Below, piece by piece: positions 18,323 through 30,090 of a stretch of DNA of 36,125 bases (its first letter is position 1; each line of letters opens with the position of its first letter). The stretch is from Cladosporium sp. IMV 00045 (taxonomy: Eukaryota; Ascomycota; Dothideomycetes; Cladosporiales; Cladosporiaceae). Where the stretch lies: NCBI GenBank assembly GCA_001931905.2, contig MSJI02000812.1, positions 1 through 36,125 on the forward strand, in the 5' to 3' direction. The notes beneath the pieces were generated by a model. The model was not told the origin of the DNA. It ran no database searches and was given only the letters and a program-made list of their open reading frames with translations. The translations under genes were made by a program, and so were the position numbers.

Positions 18323-18918
18323 TGCGACAAGCCGGCTTGCTCCGCGAGGTGATGATAAAGAGGAGGATGGAGTCGGCGGTGAGTGGTGAGTGGTGAGTGG
18401 TGAAGAGGAGCGACGCCGAGCCTGAAGAAGAAGAGAGTTGTGTGAAGGCGCTCGTGCGGCAAGCTTCTGCTGCTGTATGTCATGAGATCCGCCCGCAGAA
18501 GTGGTTGTCGACACAGGTGGCGCTAGGCTCGGGCCGACATACCGCTGACCACTGGGAGCAACGATCCCGAGAATGTGCCGAACTATCAAATGTAGGCGAG
18601 AAGACAATCGAAGTCTCCCGTCACTTCATCACTTCACTTACCTTGCTATTGAATGACTCGTTGCACATCTGAGAGCATTCTGATACTCGCAGTTACGCTC
18701 TCTTACTTTTCTTCGGAAATACCATAAGCTCCTCCTGCTTCTTCTGGAGGAACAGCGCCCAACGTCCGCCCTCTTGGCTGGGTTCCACTCAGGATGGCCC
18801 GGTGAACAAAGCGTCTCGCTTCCCTCAGGCCCCCGGGCGTTGAACAGGCCACGACATCCACACTTCACCACGATTCCCTAATATCACGGGACCAGGCTTC
18901 CCGGCATATGTGCATATC
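18323..18918. other. Divergent promoter region, STS1 and transporter
   Basis: This 596-bp region separates two divergent start codons. An open frame continuous with STS1 extends to 18607 but is Ser/Pro/Arg-rich without family resemblance, so it is more likely leader than protein. A GAGTGGT(GA) short direct repeat occurs at about 18379-18402. Confidence 0.5.
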
Positions 18919-20257
18919 ATGGATTCGCGAGAGCCGCCTTCTGAACACCAACAGCCGCTGCTGGACAGCGACCGGACTAGCCAGGATATTGAGTTATCTC
19001 ACTTGGGCGGCAATGAACGACCTTCACTTCTCCCGGAACCCAAACCGCAGAAAGGCGCCCCAAAGATCTATGTGGCAGCCGCTCTGATAATCGCCATTGC
19101 TGGACTCGTCACACAAACTGAATCTGCGGCTTACTATGAGGACGTGCTGGGTTGGAAGAAGCCTTTCTGCAGTCTGTACATAATGCACAGCTCGCTATGT
19201 CTGCCCTGGCTTCTCCATCTTGGGTATCTTCGTTTCCAGTCTAGGGATAAACCCTACTCTATTTGGGTGAGAGATTACAACAACGAACTTCGGGCATCGG
19301 TGTCGACGGTAGAGGCCTTTGCTGTCAGTGGTCCATCCATTGTTATCAAACGCGCTGGTTCCCTGGGAGGCCCTCTGGACTACCTGGCGACTACCATGGG
19401 CATTGTTACGGTGGTCCTGACAGTGAGCGGTGTCTCCTGGTTCCTTTCTATTGTGTTCACGACTCCTAGTGATCTTACGGCCATTTACAACTGTTCTACT
19501 TTCTTCGCTGCGGCGTTCAGCGTGCCAATATTGCGCCAAAAGGTGGGCTGGATTGGTATCATTGCTGTGGCGCTCTCCATCATGGGCACATTCACCATTG
19601 CGTATGGCGACACCACCGCCCATCCTGCAGACGACGATGAAGAAGCTCCCGCTGTCGGAGCATCTCGCCTGTTCGGAAACATCATTGCGCTCATTGGCGC
19701 GATTGCATTTGGTCTCTACGAAGTCTTGTTCAAAAAGTGGGCTTGCCCTTCGGCATCTACCAGCACAAAATCTAGCTTGAACCTTACGCTTGCCGCGTCT
19801 GCGTTGACTGGGATATACACTTTTGGATTCTTCTGGATCGTGCTTGTGATCATGCACTTCATCGGAGTGGAGCCTTTCGCTCTGCCTAGTCTTCACGTTT
19901 TCGGATATGTCATACTCTCGGTGTCGGCTGGATCGAGTAAGTTCACGCTCTTCGCAAACAATCTTCCCCCTTGTCATGCTAACCAGGTCATAGTATCGAT
20001 GACCGCGCTCCTTGCTGTTGTCACTTGGACAAGTCCCATTTTTGCCTCCGTTGTCTCGGTGTAAGTTCCAAGAGACTTCTTCGATGGCTATATCCACCCC
20101 ACTGACTTCAACCAGGTTGAGTGTCTTCTTCGTTGCTTTGACAGACTGGCTGCTTTTCGGTCTCGACCCCTCACTGGCAACATATGCCGGCGGCAGTATG
20201 ATTATTGTAGCGTTCGGTCTGCTGGCAAAGGAGGAGCTTGGTCACGGTAAACACTAA
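18919..20257 (+). CDS. Drug/metabolite-superfamily (SLC35F-like) transporter
   Basis: Exons 18919-19936, 19994-20060 and 20116-20257 give 408 residues. Introns are 57 and 55 nt, with GTAAGT donors; the first has a GCTAAC branch site, and the CATAG acceptor keeps frame. The first in-frame ATG is at 18919. An N-terminal tail of about 50 residues contains two acidic dileucine-like motifs (QQPLLDS, PSLLPEP), which could direct sorting to the endosome or vacuole; that is inference. About ten hydrophobic helices follow, in the two-times-five layout of the DMT superfamily, with a polar acidic loop in the middle (ADDDEEAP) and a terminal helix ending GLLAKEELGHGKH. It is closest in style to SLC35F-type solute carriers. 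The substrate is unknown. Confidence 0.82.
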
Positions 20258-20537
20258 GTTACCGGTCCTTCGCCGTGTACAGTCGTCGTCTTCGATGTCG
20301 TTGCTAGCAGGTAATACCCATCGTTATGTTCGAGCGAAGCCCCTCGGCATCTTGTATGATATATCGCAGAGGCATTGCCGGATTTGAGATTTTGCCCATG
20401 GATGCTTTCAATCGCCACATCCCACCTCCACTTTTCAGACCCTGCAAGAGAAGAAAGGCATTCGTCGCAACTTGTAATCTCGTAATCGCACCAAAACGCG
20501 TCGTAAAGACCTCATTCATGCTCGCTTGAAAATCCCA

Positions 20538-20738
20538 TCACACAGCAGCAGGCGAAGAGTAATAGATCCGACTCCCGAGACTCTGCTTATCGCCCTCGCC
20601 ACAGCCGGCCTGCAGGATCTTTCCGAAAGCCGTGTAGAAGTAGGTCAAGAGAGCGATCAAAATCAAGCCTGAAAGCACGGTTTCGGGGTGTGTCATTCTG
20701 GTGCTGGAGGGTTGCAAAAACAAGCTGATGGGCTCCAT
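20538..20738 (-). CDS. Possible small single-pass membrane protein
   Basis: A 66-residue frame with a true ATG at 20738; an internal Met at residue 15 (20696) is an alternative start giving 52 residues. It contains one convincing hydrophobic segment at about residues 20-36 (TVLSGLILIALLTYFYTAF), followed by a short polar tail. I do not recognise a family. Small membrane proteins of this size are common and often missed in fungi, but chance cannot be excluded. It converges with the transporter gene. Confidence 0.4.
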   Translation of the reverse strand: MEPISLFLQPSSTRMTHPETVLSGLILIALLTYFYTAFGKILQAGCGEGDKQSLGSRIYYSSPAAV

Positions 20739-22658
20739 ATCTGCGGCGTGGCGAGAGAAAGGGGTCTTAGTGGTAGCGGCGAAGAAATAATTCTCGTTGA
20801 CGCTGCTGACAGTGTTGGTGAGGTTGTTGGTTGGTTCGTAGAGCTTCGTTTTTTCTTGGTGAGTTGAATTCTTGCTCTTTTTCTTTTTGGTTTCTTCTCG
20901 TAGATGTAAGGAGGGTTTCCTGCAGTAGCTAGGCGAATTGTTTCTAAGAAAAGATGCTGCACCTCATAAGTCGTTGTGAGAGTTCCTCTGTAGGTACCTA
21001 AGGTGTTTAGTGCGGCGTCTAGAACGCGAGGCGGGCTTTAGGCGGTTTCGAGTCGACGGCTGAGACGGACGGCTTTTGGGTGTGCCGTGAGCAGATGGAT
21101 TGAGGGTAGAGAAATAGCCTTCTTTGGTGACAATGTTGTACAATGGTGTACAGGGTGCACGAGAGTAGTGCAAAGCTCGCCGACATGAACGAAACCCACC
21201 TGGGAGTAAATCGACTTATTTCTACTGTTCTGGTGCAGACCAAAGAGATGGCGTTACAGTGTCTGTTCCGCAGTCCCAGCCATCATCACTTATGTCTTTC
21301 TAGGCATCACAGGCGACCTGATTGTCAAGCCTGAGGAAGACACCAGAGACGTCAGCCTCTTTCTTGCTGGTTTGGGACGAGGTGGGAGACGAGAACTGCC
21401 CAGGCGCGCGACATTCGTCAATTCCTCGGCTGCTTGATGCCTTTTGGCGGGCGCCATCGTGTTTTGCTTTGTCGAAGACGGAGATAACACATTCGACATA
21501 TACCTGTGCGGAGATGCGAAGTACGCTGCGACAGGGCTACATTCACAGGAATTCAAATGCGGCTACATGCTGCCTTCTATTCTAGTCTTGCGGTGGCGCC
21601 TGCGTCCACAATTCTCACGTGGCAGCGCGGACGACAAAGCACGGAAATTAAATGCCAAACGGCCATTCGCAATCCTCTACTGCAGCGCGGGCGGTCAAGC
21701 CGTTGTATTTATCTCGAATGCCGAATGTGGGAATGCGGGATCTGGAGAGAGTCAGGGGGCTGCAGATTGTTTGGTAGCTTAAATGAGATGCTGCCTGGCC
21801 GTTTGGAAAGTTTGTTTGGCTGGCTGCTTTGATGGCGATTGATGATTGTTGTTATTTGCAAGCGCGAAACTATGCGTAGTAAATGCCATATACGCGTAGA
21901 GCATGCCTTCGAAGAAAAGCGGTCACAAGGTTGTTTGCAAAGGGCTGGTGGATGAGTAGCAGGCTTACTCTAAACGTGATAGAGCTTGGGAAGAGGTCTT
22001 GAGTGAGACAAACGAATCAGCGAGATCGTCAATTCGTGATCAAGTCGAGAGAAACAAGTCGCTTCTGCTCGATAAATTGTTAGTAACACCTTTTACAAAG
22101 AGTTTGCGATAATATTCTGCTGTATGGTATGTGGTAATTTGATGTTGTATTGTGTTATCATTGTTGATGTTTTGTAAATGTGTTGCTGATTAGACTATAC
22201 ATTATTTGACATTATACCAGTATGGTCTCCTTCCGCCACTCGATCTTCTAGCGTGGCCTCCAAGCATCGGCGTGTCTTTCCTTCTCACCAAGCCGCTCTC
22301 GATTGTTCGTCATCATAAGTGTGCTGCCGTGAAGGCAATGTTCTCGGCACATGGCGCGGCTTCTGACTGCAAGAGCCATGCCTCCGCCATGATCGCAGGG
22401 TTCCTTGTGTATCGGTCCTGGCGCGAGGCGGCCATGTCCATGGTCGAGCATCATTTACTGGCCTTGGAGGTGTGGTTGTATGGTTGTATGGTTGTATGGG
22501 TGGATGAGTTAGATGTTCTCATTGCTAACCCGGGTATGGCACTTTCTTTTGTTGTGCCTGTGCGTATGGCGGTATTATGATTATTGATAATAATTCAGTC
22601 GTAAGGAAAATAAAGGATTGTGTATGCACGGCAATGCTCGCCGGCTCATCGATGTCGT
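20739..22658. other. Gene-poor region of 1.9 kb
   Basis: No gene is recognised. The stretch from about 21840 to 22210 is notably A/T-rich compared with its surroundings. A short tandem repeat (GGTTGTAT three times) lies at about 22475-22498. Overlapping frames at 21444-21832 and 22206-22580 lack domain-like content; the latter depends on a TTG start. Confidence 0.45.
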
Positions 22659-23210
22659 TCAGCCACTGCCGAGTCTGGTGTGTCCAGAAGTGTTGCGAGA
22701 GTGGTAGCTGCGGGTTCTCTGGTGCTGCTTGATGTATGCAGGCGCCATGATGAAATCACCGACCGTTTGCTTGGACCGGGCACGTGTGTGCTGAAGGCGA
22801 GAGTAGTTCCTGTTGTGCTTGGGAGTCCAACCTGAGCGGCTGGACTTGTTCCTGAAGTGTGAACGTGCTGGGGTCGTCACACTTTCGGCAGCAGAGTGCT
22901 CTGGGATGGCACCAGCGGCCATGTGCTCCGGTATAGTGAACTGCGACAATCTCTTAGGAAGCGACAGCCTGTTGGTCCAAACTGGACGAGAGAAGTTGAA
23001 TTGGATAGCAGTGCCGGTAATTGGAGTGTCAGGAACAGTCGGTGCAGTAGCCGGTCGAGGAAGAGACAAGTGTTTCTCGTTTAGCTCTTCCACCTCCTCC
23101 GGTGAGCGAATGAAGCGGTTGTAGCAGTAGGCAATAAGGAAAGCAACAGCGATGGAGCAAGTCAATACGGCGAAGATTAGGCCGAGCAGCAGGCCCCAGT
23201 TGGTGGACAT
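22659..23210 (-). CDS. Single-pass membrane protein of unknown function
   Basis: The ATG at 23210 gives 183 residues. A strong hydrophobic helix lies at about residues 4-28 (WGLLLGLIFAVLTCSIAVAFLI). The rest is polar, with a Glu-rich juxtamembrane segment (SPEEVEELNEKH) and a long Ser/Arg/His-rich tail with RTRSYHSRNTSGH near the end, typical of a disordered, possibly phosphorylated cytosolic tail. The frame is open upstream to 23405, but that part covers a direct repeat and reads like translated leader, so the later ATG was chosen. No family is recognised. It is divergent from MTR4. Confidence 0.6.
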   Translation of the reverse strand: MSTNWGLLLGLIFAVLTCSIAVAFLIAYCYNRFIRSPEEVEELNEKHLSLPRPATAPTVPDTPITGTAIQFNFSRPVWTNRLSLPKRLSQFTIPEHMAAGAIPEHSAAESVTTPARSHFRNKSSRSGWTPKHNRNYSRLQHTRARSKQTVGDFIMAPAYIKQHQRTRSYHSRNTSGHTRLGSG

Positions 23211-24004
23211 TGTGAATGAGTGTAGTAAAGACTGTCTGAGGTGAGTAGAGACAACAAGTAAAGACTGTCTGAGTGAGTAGAGACAACAAGAGAACAAGCA
23301 GAAATGAGTGATTAGAGAATGTGATGAGAGTAAGAGACAGTAATGAAACAGAGTGAGAGCAGTAGGTATTTGAAGTCGACGAAGCCTACCTTCGATTCCC
23401 CCCATGATGGGCGTTCGCCTCTATCAGGCGTAAGATTTGCTCGACGGTGTTGGGCGAGCGGTTTGCGTGGAAGAATGAGATGTCTAATGAGGCGTCAACG
23501 ATGTCTCGCCGGCATCAGGCGCAGAGTAGGACGGAAACGGTGAAGAGCGAGCACATCGCAAATGCGAGCGTTGACCAAGTGAGTACAACGACGGATGCAT
23601 GCGTTGGCGAGTGGGCACAGAATAATTGGCATCGTTGAAGAATGACGGCGATGCAAGCTTGAAGAGAGACACGGCGTCTTAACAGAGGCTATATTCATTA
23701 GATCGAGTGAGATGAAGACGGTGCGAATCCACAACGTCTGGCGGCCTCAGGCCCTTCATCTCTTCCAACCCCAACTTCACCTTCTCTTCCACACTTCCCG
23801 ATTCAGCTCGATCTACGCCATCAGCGGCAACTACGCGCGTGCCGTGCCGTCAACCTTAACTGTACAATCTTTACTGTTCCATTTTATGGAAACGCCCTCA
23901 TCTTTGCCAACGCCTTTGCAATCTGGTCGATCGCAATCCACCCGCGCGCCCACACAGCAGCGCGCAGCTTTGAATTCAGCGACACCCGTTCTGGTCACCT
24001 GACC
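23211..24004. other. Divergent promoter region, membrane protein and MTR4
   Basis: This region contains the leader of the reverse gene, with a 33/32-bp direct repeat at 23224-23288, and the MTR4 promoter. The last 300 bases before MTR4 are pyrimidine-rich. No protein-like frame is seen. Confidence 0.5.
23224..23288. repeat. Direct repeat, two copies of 33 and 32 bp
   Basis: The copies at 23224-23256 and 23257-23288 are adjacent. Both begin AGTAAAGACTGTCTGAG and end GAGTAGAGACAACA, and they differ by one G in the middle. They sit in the presumed 5' leader of the reverse-strand membrane protein. Confidence 0.85.
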
Positions 24005-27000
24005 ATGGAGGACGAGCTATTCGACGTGTTCAACGAGAATGCCGCCAAGGCCGGCGGCAGCAAGAGAGAGAAGAGGAACAAGAAGCGCTCGCTGAACGGC
24101 GACATCAAATCGCCACAGCCCGAGGAGAATGGCGGTATCAAGACGGTCGAGGATGACCCTATGGGCGGAACTGCGGACACAGCGGCCGACGACGACGAGA
24201 ACGCGCGAGAGCAGAAGCGCCAGCGCAAAGACGATGAACCGGAACCGTTGGTGACGGATACTTTCGAAACCGAACAGTCGCGCGAAATCGCGGCATCAGC
24301 AGGCCTCCAGGCGCAGAAAGACGACGCTGCAGTCGTTCTGTCACATCAAGTCCGCCATCAGGTCTCTTTGCCTCCAGACTATGAATACGTGCCCATCTCC
24401 CAGCACAAACGCCCGGAGAAGCCTGCGCGCACCTGGCCTTTCACCCTCGATCCTTTCCAGGAGGTGTCTATCGTGTCAATTGAGCGCAATGAGAGTGTTC
24501 TTGTCTCCGCGCACACGAGTGCTGGTAAGACTGTCGTGGCCGAGTATGCGGTTGCTCAGTGTTTGAGGAACAACCAGAGAGTCATCTACACCAGTCCTAT
24601 CAAGGCTCTGAGTAATCAGAAGTACCGTGAGTTCCAGGCTGAGTTCGGTGACGTCGGTTTGATGACTGGAGATGTCACGATCAACCCAACTGCGACCTGC
24701 TTGGTCATGACTACGGAGATTCTGCGTTCAATGTTGTACCGCGGGTCAGAGATCATGCGCGAAGTTGCTTGGGTTGTTTTCGACGAGGTTCACTACATGC
24801 GCGACAAGTCACGAGGTGTTGTTTGGGAAGAGACCATCATCCTGTTGCCCGACAAGGTCCGCTACGTCTTCCTGTCCGCCACCATTCCGAACGCTATGCA
24901 GTTTGCAGAATGGATTACGAAGACGCACAACCAGCCCTGTCACGTTGTCTACACCGATTTCCGGCCAACACCACTTCAGCATTATCTCTTCCCCGCTGGT
25001 GCTGATGGTATTCACTTGGTAGTCGACGAGAAGGGTGTCTTCAGAGATGAGAACTTCAACAAGGCGATGACTGCCGTCAGCGCAAAGGCAGGAGACGACG
25101 GTTCTGATCCTATGGCGAAGCGCAAGGGCAAGGGCAAAGACAAGAAGACGAACAAGGGAGGAAAACAGGACGGGCCTTCTGACATTTACAAGATCGTGAA
25201 GATGATCATGATGAAGAACTACAACCCGGTTATTGTCTTTTCTTTCTCGAAGCGCGAGTGCGAGACCAACGCCCTGCAGATGAGCCAACTCGCATTCAAC
25301 GACGAGTCAGAGAAGGCCATGGTATCGAAGGTGTTCAGTTCCGCGATTGAGATGCTGTCGGACGAAGATAAGGAGCTGCCTCAGATTCAGCACGTGCTGC
25401 CCCTTCTTCGCAGAGGCATCGGCATTCATCACTCTGGACTACTCCCTATTCTCAAGGAGACGATCGAGATTTTGTTCCAGGAAGGCCTAATTAAGGTTCT
25501 CTTCGCCACCGAGACATTCTCCATTGGACTGAACATGCCGGCGAAGACGGTTGTGTTCACTTCGGTTCGCAAGTTTGACGGTTCAGGAATGCGCTGGGTC
25601 ACTCCATCCGAATTCATTCAAATGTCCGGTCGCGCTGGTCGTAGAGGTCTGGATGAACGTGGTATCGTGATCATGATGATTGACGAAGCAATGGAGCCCG
25701 GTGCAGCCAAGGAGATTGTCCGTGGTGAGCAAGACAAGCTCAACAGTGCATTCTATCTTGGCTACAACATGATTCTCAACCTGATGCGTGTCGAGGCTAT
25801 CAGCCCCGAGTTCATGCTTGAGCGTTGTTTCTTCCAGTTCCAAAACGCCGCTTCGGTCTCTGGTCTTGAGAAGCAATTGGTCGAGAAGGAACAGAAGCGC
25901 TCAAGCATGCGCATCCAGAACGAGAACGAGATCAAGGAGTACTACGAGCTTCGTCAGAACATCACCGGCTACACTCAAGACATGAGAGCTGTCATCACAC
26001 ACCCACAGTACCTGCTTAGATTCCTGCAGGGTGGCCGTCTGGTCAAGGTCAAGTACCAAGACCATGACTTCGGCTGGTGTGTTGTGGTCAACTACATTGA
26101 GGAGAAGCCTCAGAAGGGCCAGAAGAAGGAAGATATTCCTGCTGGTCAGCAATACAGGATCGATGTCTTGATGCTGGTCGCAAGCGATTCTATCGCACCA
26201 CCAAAGGGAACCAAGCCTACTGGCAACCTGCCCCCTGGCGTCCGTCCTCCCACAAACGGCGAAAAGGGCAAGATGGAGATCGTTCCTATCTTGAACGGCA
26301 CCATTGAATCCATCGGTCACCTGCGTCTTCACCTGCCCAAAGACCTCCGAACATCAGAGCAAAGGAACACCGTCCGCAAGCAAATGGAGGAGGTCAAGGT
26401 GCGCTTCCCCGACGGCATCGCAGTCCTGGACCCCATCGAAAACATGCAGATCGACGACGAGAGCTTTAAGAAACTGCTGCGCAAGATCGAAGTGCTTGAG
26501 CATAGACTGCTCAACCACCCTATGCACGAGTCCGAGCAGCTTCCCGAACTCTACGACCAGTACGCCGCGAAGGTCGAGCTCGGCAATGAGATTAAGAGTA
26601 TCAAGAAGCAGATTCAGGACGCCCTCTCCGTCCTCCAACTCGACGAACTCAAGAACCGCAAGCGCGTTCTCCGCCGTCTGGACTTCGTCAACGACGCCGA
26701 CGTCGTCCAACTCAAAGCCCGCGTCGCATGCGAGATCAGCACCGGCGATGAGCTCGTGCTCAGCGAGCTGCTCTTCAACCGTTTCTTCAACGAACTGTCT
26801 CCTGAGCTTTGCGCCGCGGCGCTGTCGTGTTTCATCTTCGAGGAGAAGACCAAGGAGGAGGTCTCGCTGAAGGGCGAGCTGGCGAAGCCCTTCAAAGACA
26901 TCCAGCAGCAGGCCAGGAAAATTGCCAAGATCAGCATGGAGAGCAAGGTCCCACTGAACGAAGAGGAGTACGTGCAGACGTTCAAGAAGGAGCTGATGGA

Positions 27001-27293
27001 GGTCGTGTACGCTTGGACTAACGGCGCGAGCTTTGCGACTATCTGGTGAGTCCACCCAAAACAGCAATTCCCTACAGTATTCTGGAGACTCTCATACTAA
27101 CAACTCTCACAGCAAAATGACAGACGTCTACGAAGGCAGCTTGATCCGTCTCTTCAGACGCTTGGAGGAGCTGCTGCGCCAAATCGCCCAGGCGGCCAAG
27201 GTCATGGGCAGCGAGGAGTTGGAGCAGAAGTTCGAGACGGCGCTGGGCAAGGTGCGTCGTGATATTGTCGCTGCGCAGTCTTTGTATCTGTAG
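24005..27293 (+). CDS. MTR4: Exosome/TRAMP RNA helicase Mtr4 (Dob1)
   Basis: Two exons, 24005-27045 and 27113-27293, are joined across a 67-nt intron (GTGAGT donor, ACTAAC branch site) to give 1073 residues, the usual length for Mtr4. The N-terminal 115 residues are acidic and basic low-complexity sequence. Superfamily 2 helicase motifs are complete: AHTSAGKT at 169-176, DEVH at 260-263, SAT at 291-293, and [12 protein letters not shown] in motif VI. The Ski2-like arch (KOW) and helical C-terminal domain follow, ending in [17 protein letters not shown] in exon 2. Mtr4 unwinds RNA 3'-to-5' and feeds it to the nuclear exosome, alone or in the TRAMP complex. A Lys/Gly-rich insert ([16 protein letters not shown]) lies between the two RecA domains. 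Confidence 0.97.
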
Positions 27294-30090
27294 ACTAGTC
27301 TCTCTCCTTCTCTTCTTCCGGTGTTGTCCCCCTGTTTCCTTGGTCACCTTATGTAGACTTGGGCATGTAAAACTCTTAATTTAACAAAAGCGTTGGGATT
27401 GTTCGGTTCAGTTCTTCGCAGGCGATCTTTAGACTGGTCGGAGGTGCTCAGAGGTAGGCAGTTGTGTTGGTAAGTGTCATTGAAGATGAAGTAAGATGCA
27501 GAGAACCATCTTGTCTCCTCGAATATAGCCCTCTTGCGTGAAGATCCCGAGAAATCCACACATGTCCGCCTATCCTGTAACATTCAGTCCGAATGATAAA
27601 TCCGGCAAACTCTAGATAGGCAGTAACAATATCAATGCATAACATGCATCAACTACCCTCGTCACCACCGGGAGAGTGGAGCAATCCCCCCGATGTCGTG
27701 CTTGCAGGTCGGTTTGACGAAATCCCACCAAGGAGAAATCCCACTTTTTCCCATCTATATCGGACTTCAGCTGAGCTTTTGGGTTGAACCATTTGAACGT
27801 ATGTGCTGTGTGCCAAATGATGGGAACAATAATAGGAATGAAATGTTATAACATCTCAATAACCAATCCCATTGAGCAACCTTCCGGACGAAGGAAGTTT
27901 GCAAGTCGCCTTCCATAAATGTAGGTTTTGATGAGGTCTTGATATCAGTATTAGCATGTGAATTAAGAAACGACGATTTCGTTGAATGGTTCGTCCTGGT
28001 TCGAACGTAGATAGGCTCTTGCCCCCAATGGACCTTCATGATGGAATAGTGATAACACACTATCGCCTTCTCTTAAATGAGCCGCGTCGTCGACATCTGC
28101 AGTGCATGATATACAATACCTGCAGGCACAGGAAGTTGTAGCAATTGGCGATGAGAGGACACGGAGAGCGAGGAGGTACGACACTAGTCTCGTCCATTCG
28201 ACAGAACCCGAATATATACATGTACATTTTTTTCGATCACCATGATCTCGAACCCTCCCCTGCACTTCTCCAACCCCCCCATCTCGGCCTTTCTTTGCCT
28301 TCCTCCCACGCTAAACGACCGACTAAAAAACTCCCGACTCGGTGCAATCAAGACGCAGCACAAGCACAAGCACGTGCTATGGCGTGATGCCGCAGCGTGC
28401 ATATAGCGCGCAAGGTCAGGGCGTGGGATCAACCAGCCCTTTCTATTCTGCAGCCTCTTTCTTCTTTTTCGCCTGTGGTGTCTATTCGATTTTGGTTTCT
28501 GCTTTCCGTGATATCCCTACTTACCCGCTCTATCCATCCAACACTTTTCTGTTGTCTTTTCGTGTTCCGTCCTTGCCGATCTGTCGTTCGTTGGTCCGGA
28601 TGTTGAGAACTCGAGACTAGACTCGACTCTACTCTTTAGTTGCAGGAACACCGTGCGTGCGTGTAGTCTGTTCGTTCCTCTCCCTCAACCGTTCTGTGGG
28701 CGTTCATGGGCGTGGAATTTCGACGGGCAGGCGCAAGGGAGTGGAATGGACCCGGTCTAGTAGATGTCTTTTTCTCGTTCGAGGAGAGATAGAGGTTTCG
28801 CTATACCAGCATCTTGCCCGGTCCTCCTCTGCGTTTTCCCGTTTCTTTCGGTGATGACCGTGGGGGACGAATGAGACTCCATCCCGTAGAAATGTGACAT
28901 CCAACAAAATAAGAACATGTCAGCAAGGCCACAACCAGAAAGAAGCAGCCACAAAAATCATCCCATCCCATCCCATCCCACTCCATCCCATTCCCTCCAA
29001 GCCCACAGAACAAAGTAGTCATCAGTTCACACACACACCTCTTTCGCTTAAGAAACTCCACATCCCTCGCGCCACAAGCACCAGACCGGAGAAGCCCAAG
29101 AATAATCACAACCACCAACCAGCCCTCCTCCCTCCTCACCAATCCAAGCCACCCCCCTCGCAGCCCCCACGACCCAGTCCCGGAGAAAGAAAGCAGAGAA
29201 GACGAAAAACGGCAGCGGGTCTCGCCTCGTCACGTCGCGCTTCGCTTCCCTTCGTCCCGCACGAGAATCAACGAGGCGAAGGCGATGGCGATGGCGCAAT
29301 CGACGCAGGGAGCAGGCTAGGGGCCGGCCTGGCCTGGCGTCTACTCTGCAGACCGCACACGATTATCGTCCAGACTAGTAGGTAGGCGAATGGATGGCTG
29401 GCTTGCTTGCTGACAGTGTGAGTGGGTGGGGTGTTCAATTTCGACTTTCTTCTTGAGATTCCTCCCGGTGGTGGCGGTGGGTCTTTTCCCTCTCCCTCGC
29501 GTGTCCTGTTGCTGCGCTGCGCGTGCTGTGCGCAGGCTGGCCCGGATCTCTCTGTTCGTTGAGGAGAGAATTCTTGCTTGCCTTCCTTGGGGGTGTGGCT
29601 GGGCGGATGGGTGGGTGCCAGCTTGTCCTGTCTGTCCAGGCTCGCCTCCTAGGAGAAGGGGCTGTTAGGTCTTGGTGGCGGCCCAGTCTTCTCTCCTGGG
29701 AGTGGTTTAATGTAGTTGGGAGTTTGTGGTAAGTATAACCATCAGAATGCCAATGGTAGGGAATTCAAAGGTGGATCAGTAGCAGAATGCAATCAGCAGG
29801 TTCAGTATGGGCGGGGCTTGTTCTCTTCGCCTGGTTAACTGAAGTAACTGTACGGCAAACGTTTTAGATTGCGTTTCTGTAACTGTCCGCTACTCGGTAT
29901 TTTCTGCCAGTTTCATCCAGCAACTTGGTTCTTTTTCTTCATGTGTATGTTTGGTGCTGGGTAGCAAGATAGGAACAAAAAAGCAAAAAGCAAAATGTAC
30001 TGTAGAAATCATCTTTTGGCATGAACTGCATTTTTCAAAATCAAGAAGACATTCAACAAGAGGCAGCAAAGCAGCAAAAGACATCTCCGT
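27294..30090. other. Gene-free region of 2.8 kb between MTR4 and the bZIP gene
   Basis: The two flanking genes converge across this unusually long gap. It contains a CATCC-type pentanucleotide tract at 28961-28996 and CT-rich stretches at about 28440-28700 and 29420-29530. Open frames up to 163 codons (28894-29385) have a composition dominated by His, Pro, Lys and Arg from simple sequence and do not look like real proteins. An intron-rich or non-coding gene could be hidden here; I cannot support one. Confidence 0.45.
28961..28996 (+). repeat. CATCC pentanucleotide microsatellite
   Basis: About seven imperfect copies of a CATCC/CATTC/CACTC pentanucleotide are arranged in tandem. Confidence 0.8.

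Noticed and set aside
18323..18607. N-terminal extension of Sts1
   Set aside because: The extra 95 residues are low-complexity Ser/Pro/Arg and are not part of the usual family start; the ATG at 18322 fits better.
28005..28030. tRNA-like GGTTCGAA motif
   Set aside because: The flanking bases do not form a T-arm stem, and no acceptor or anticodon arm is found at the right distance.
28894..29385. A 163-codon forward frame in the MTR4-bZIP gap
   Set aside because: It crosses a CATCC microsatellite and is rich in His, Pro, Lys and Arg, as translated simple sequence would be.
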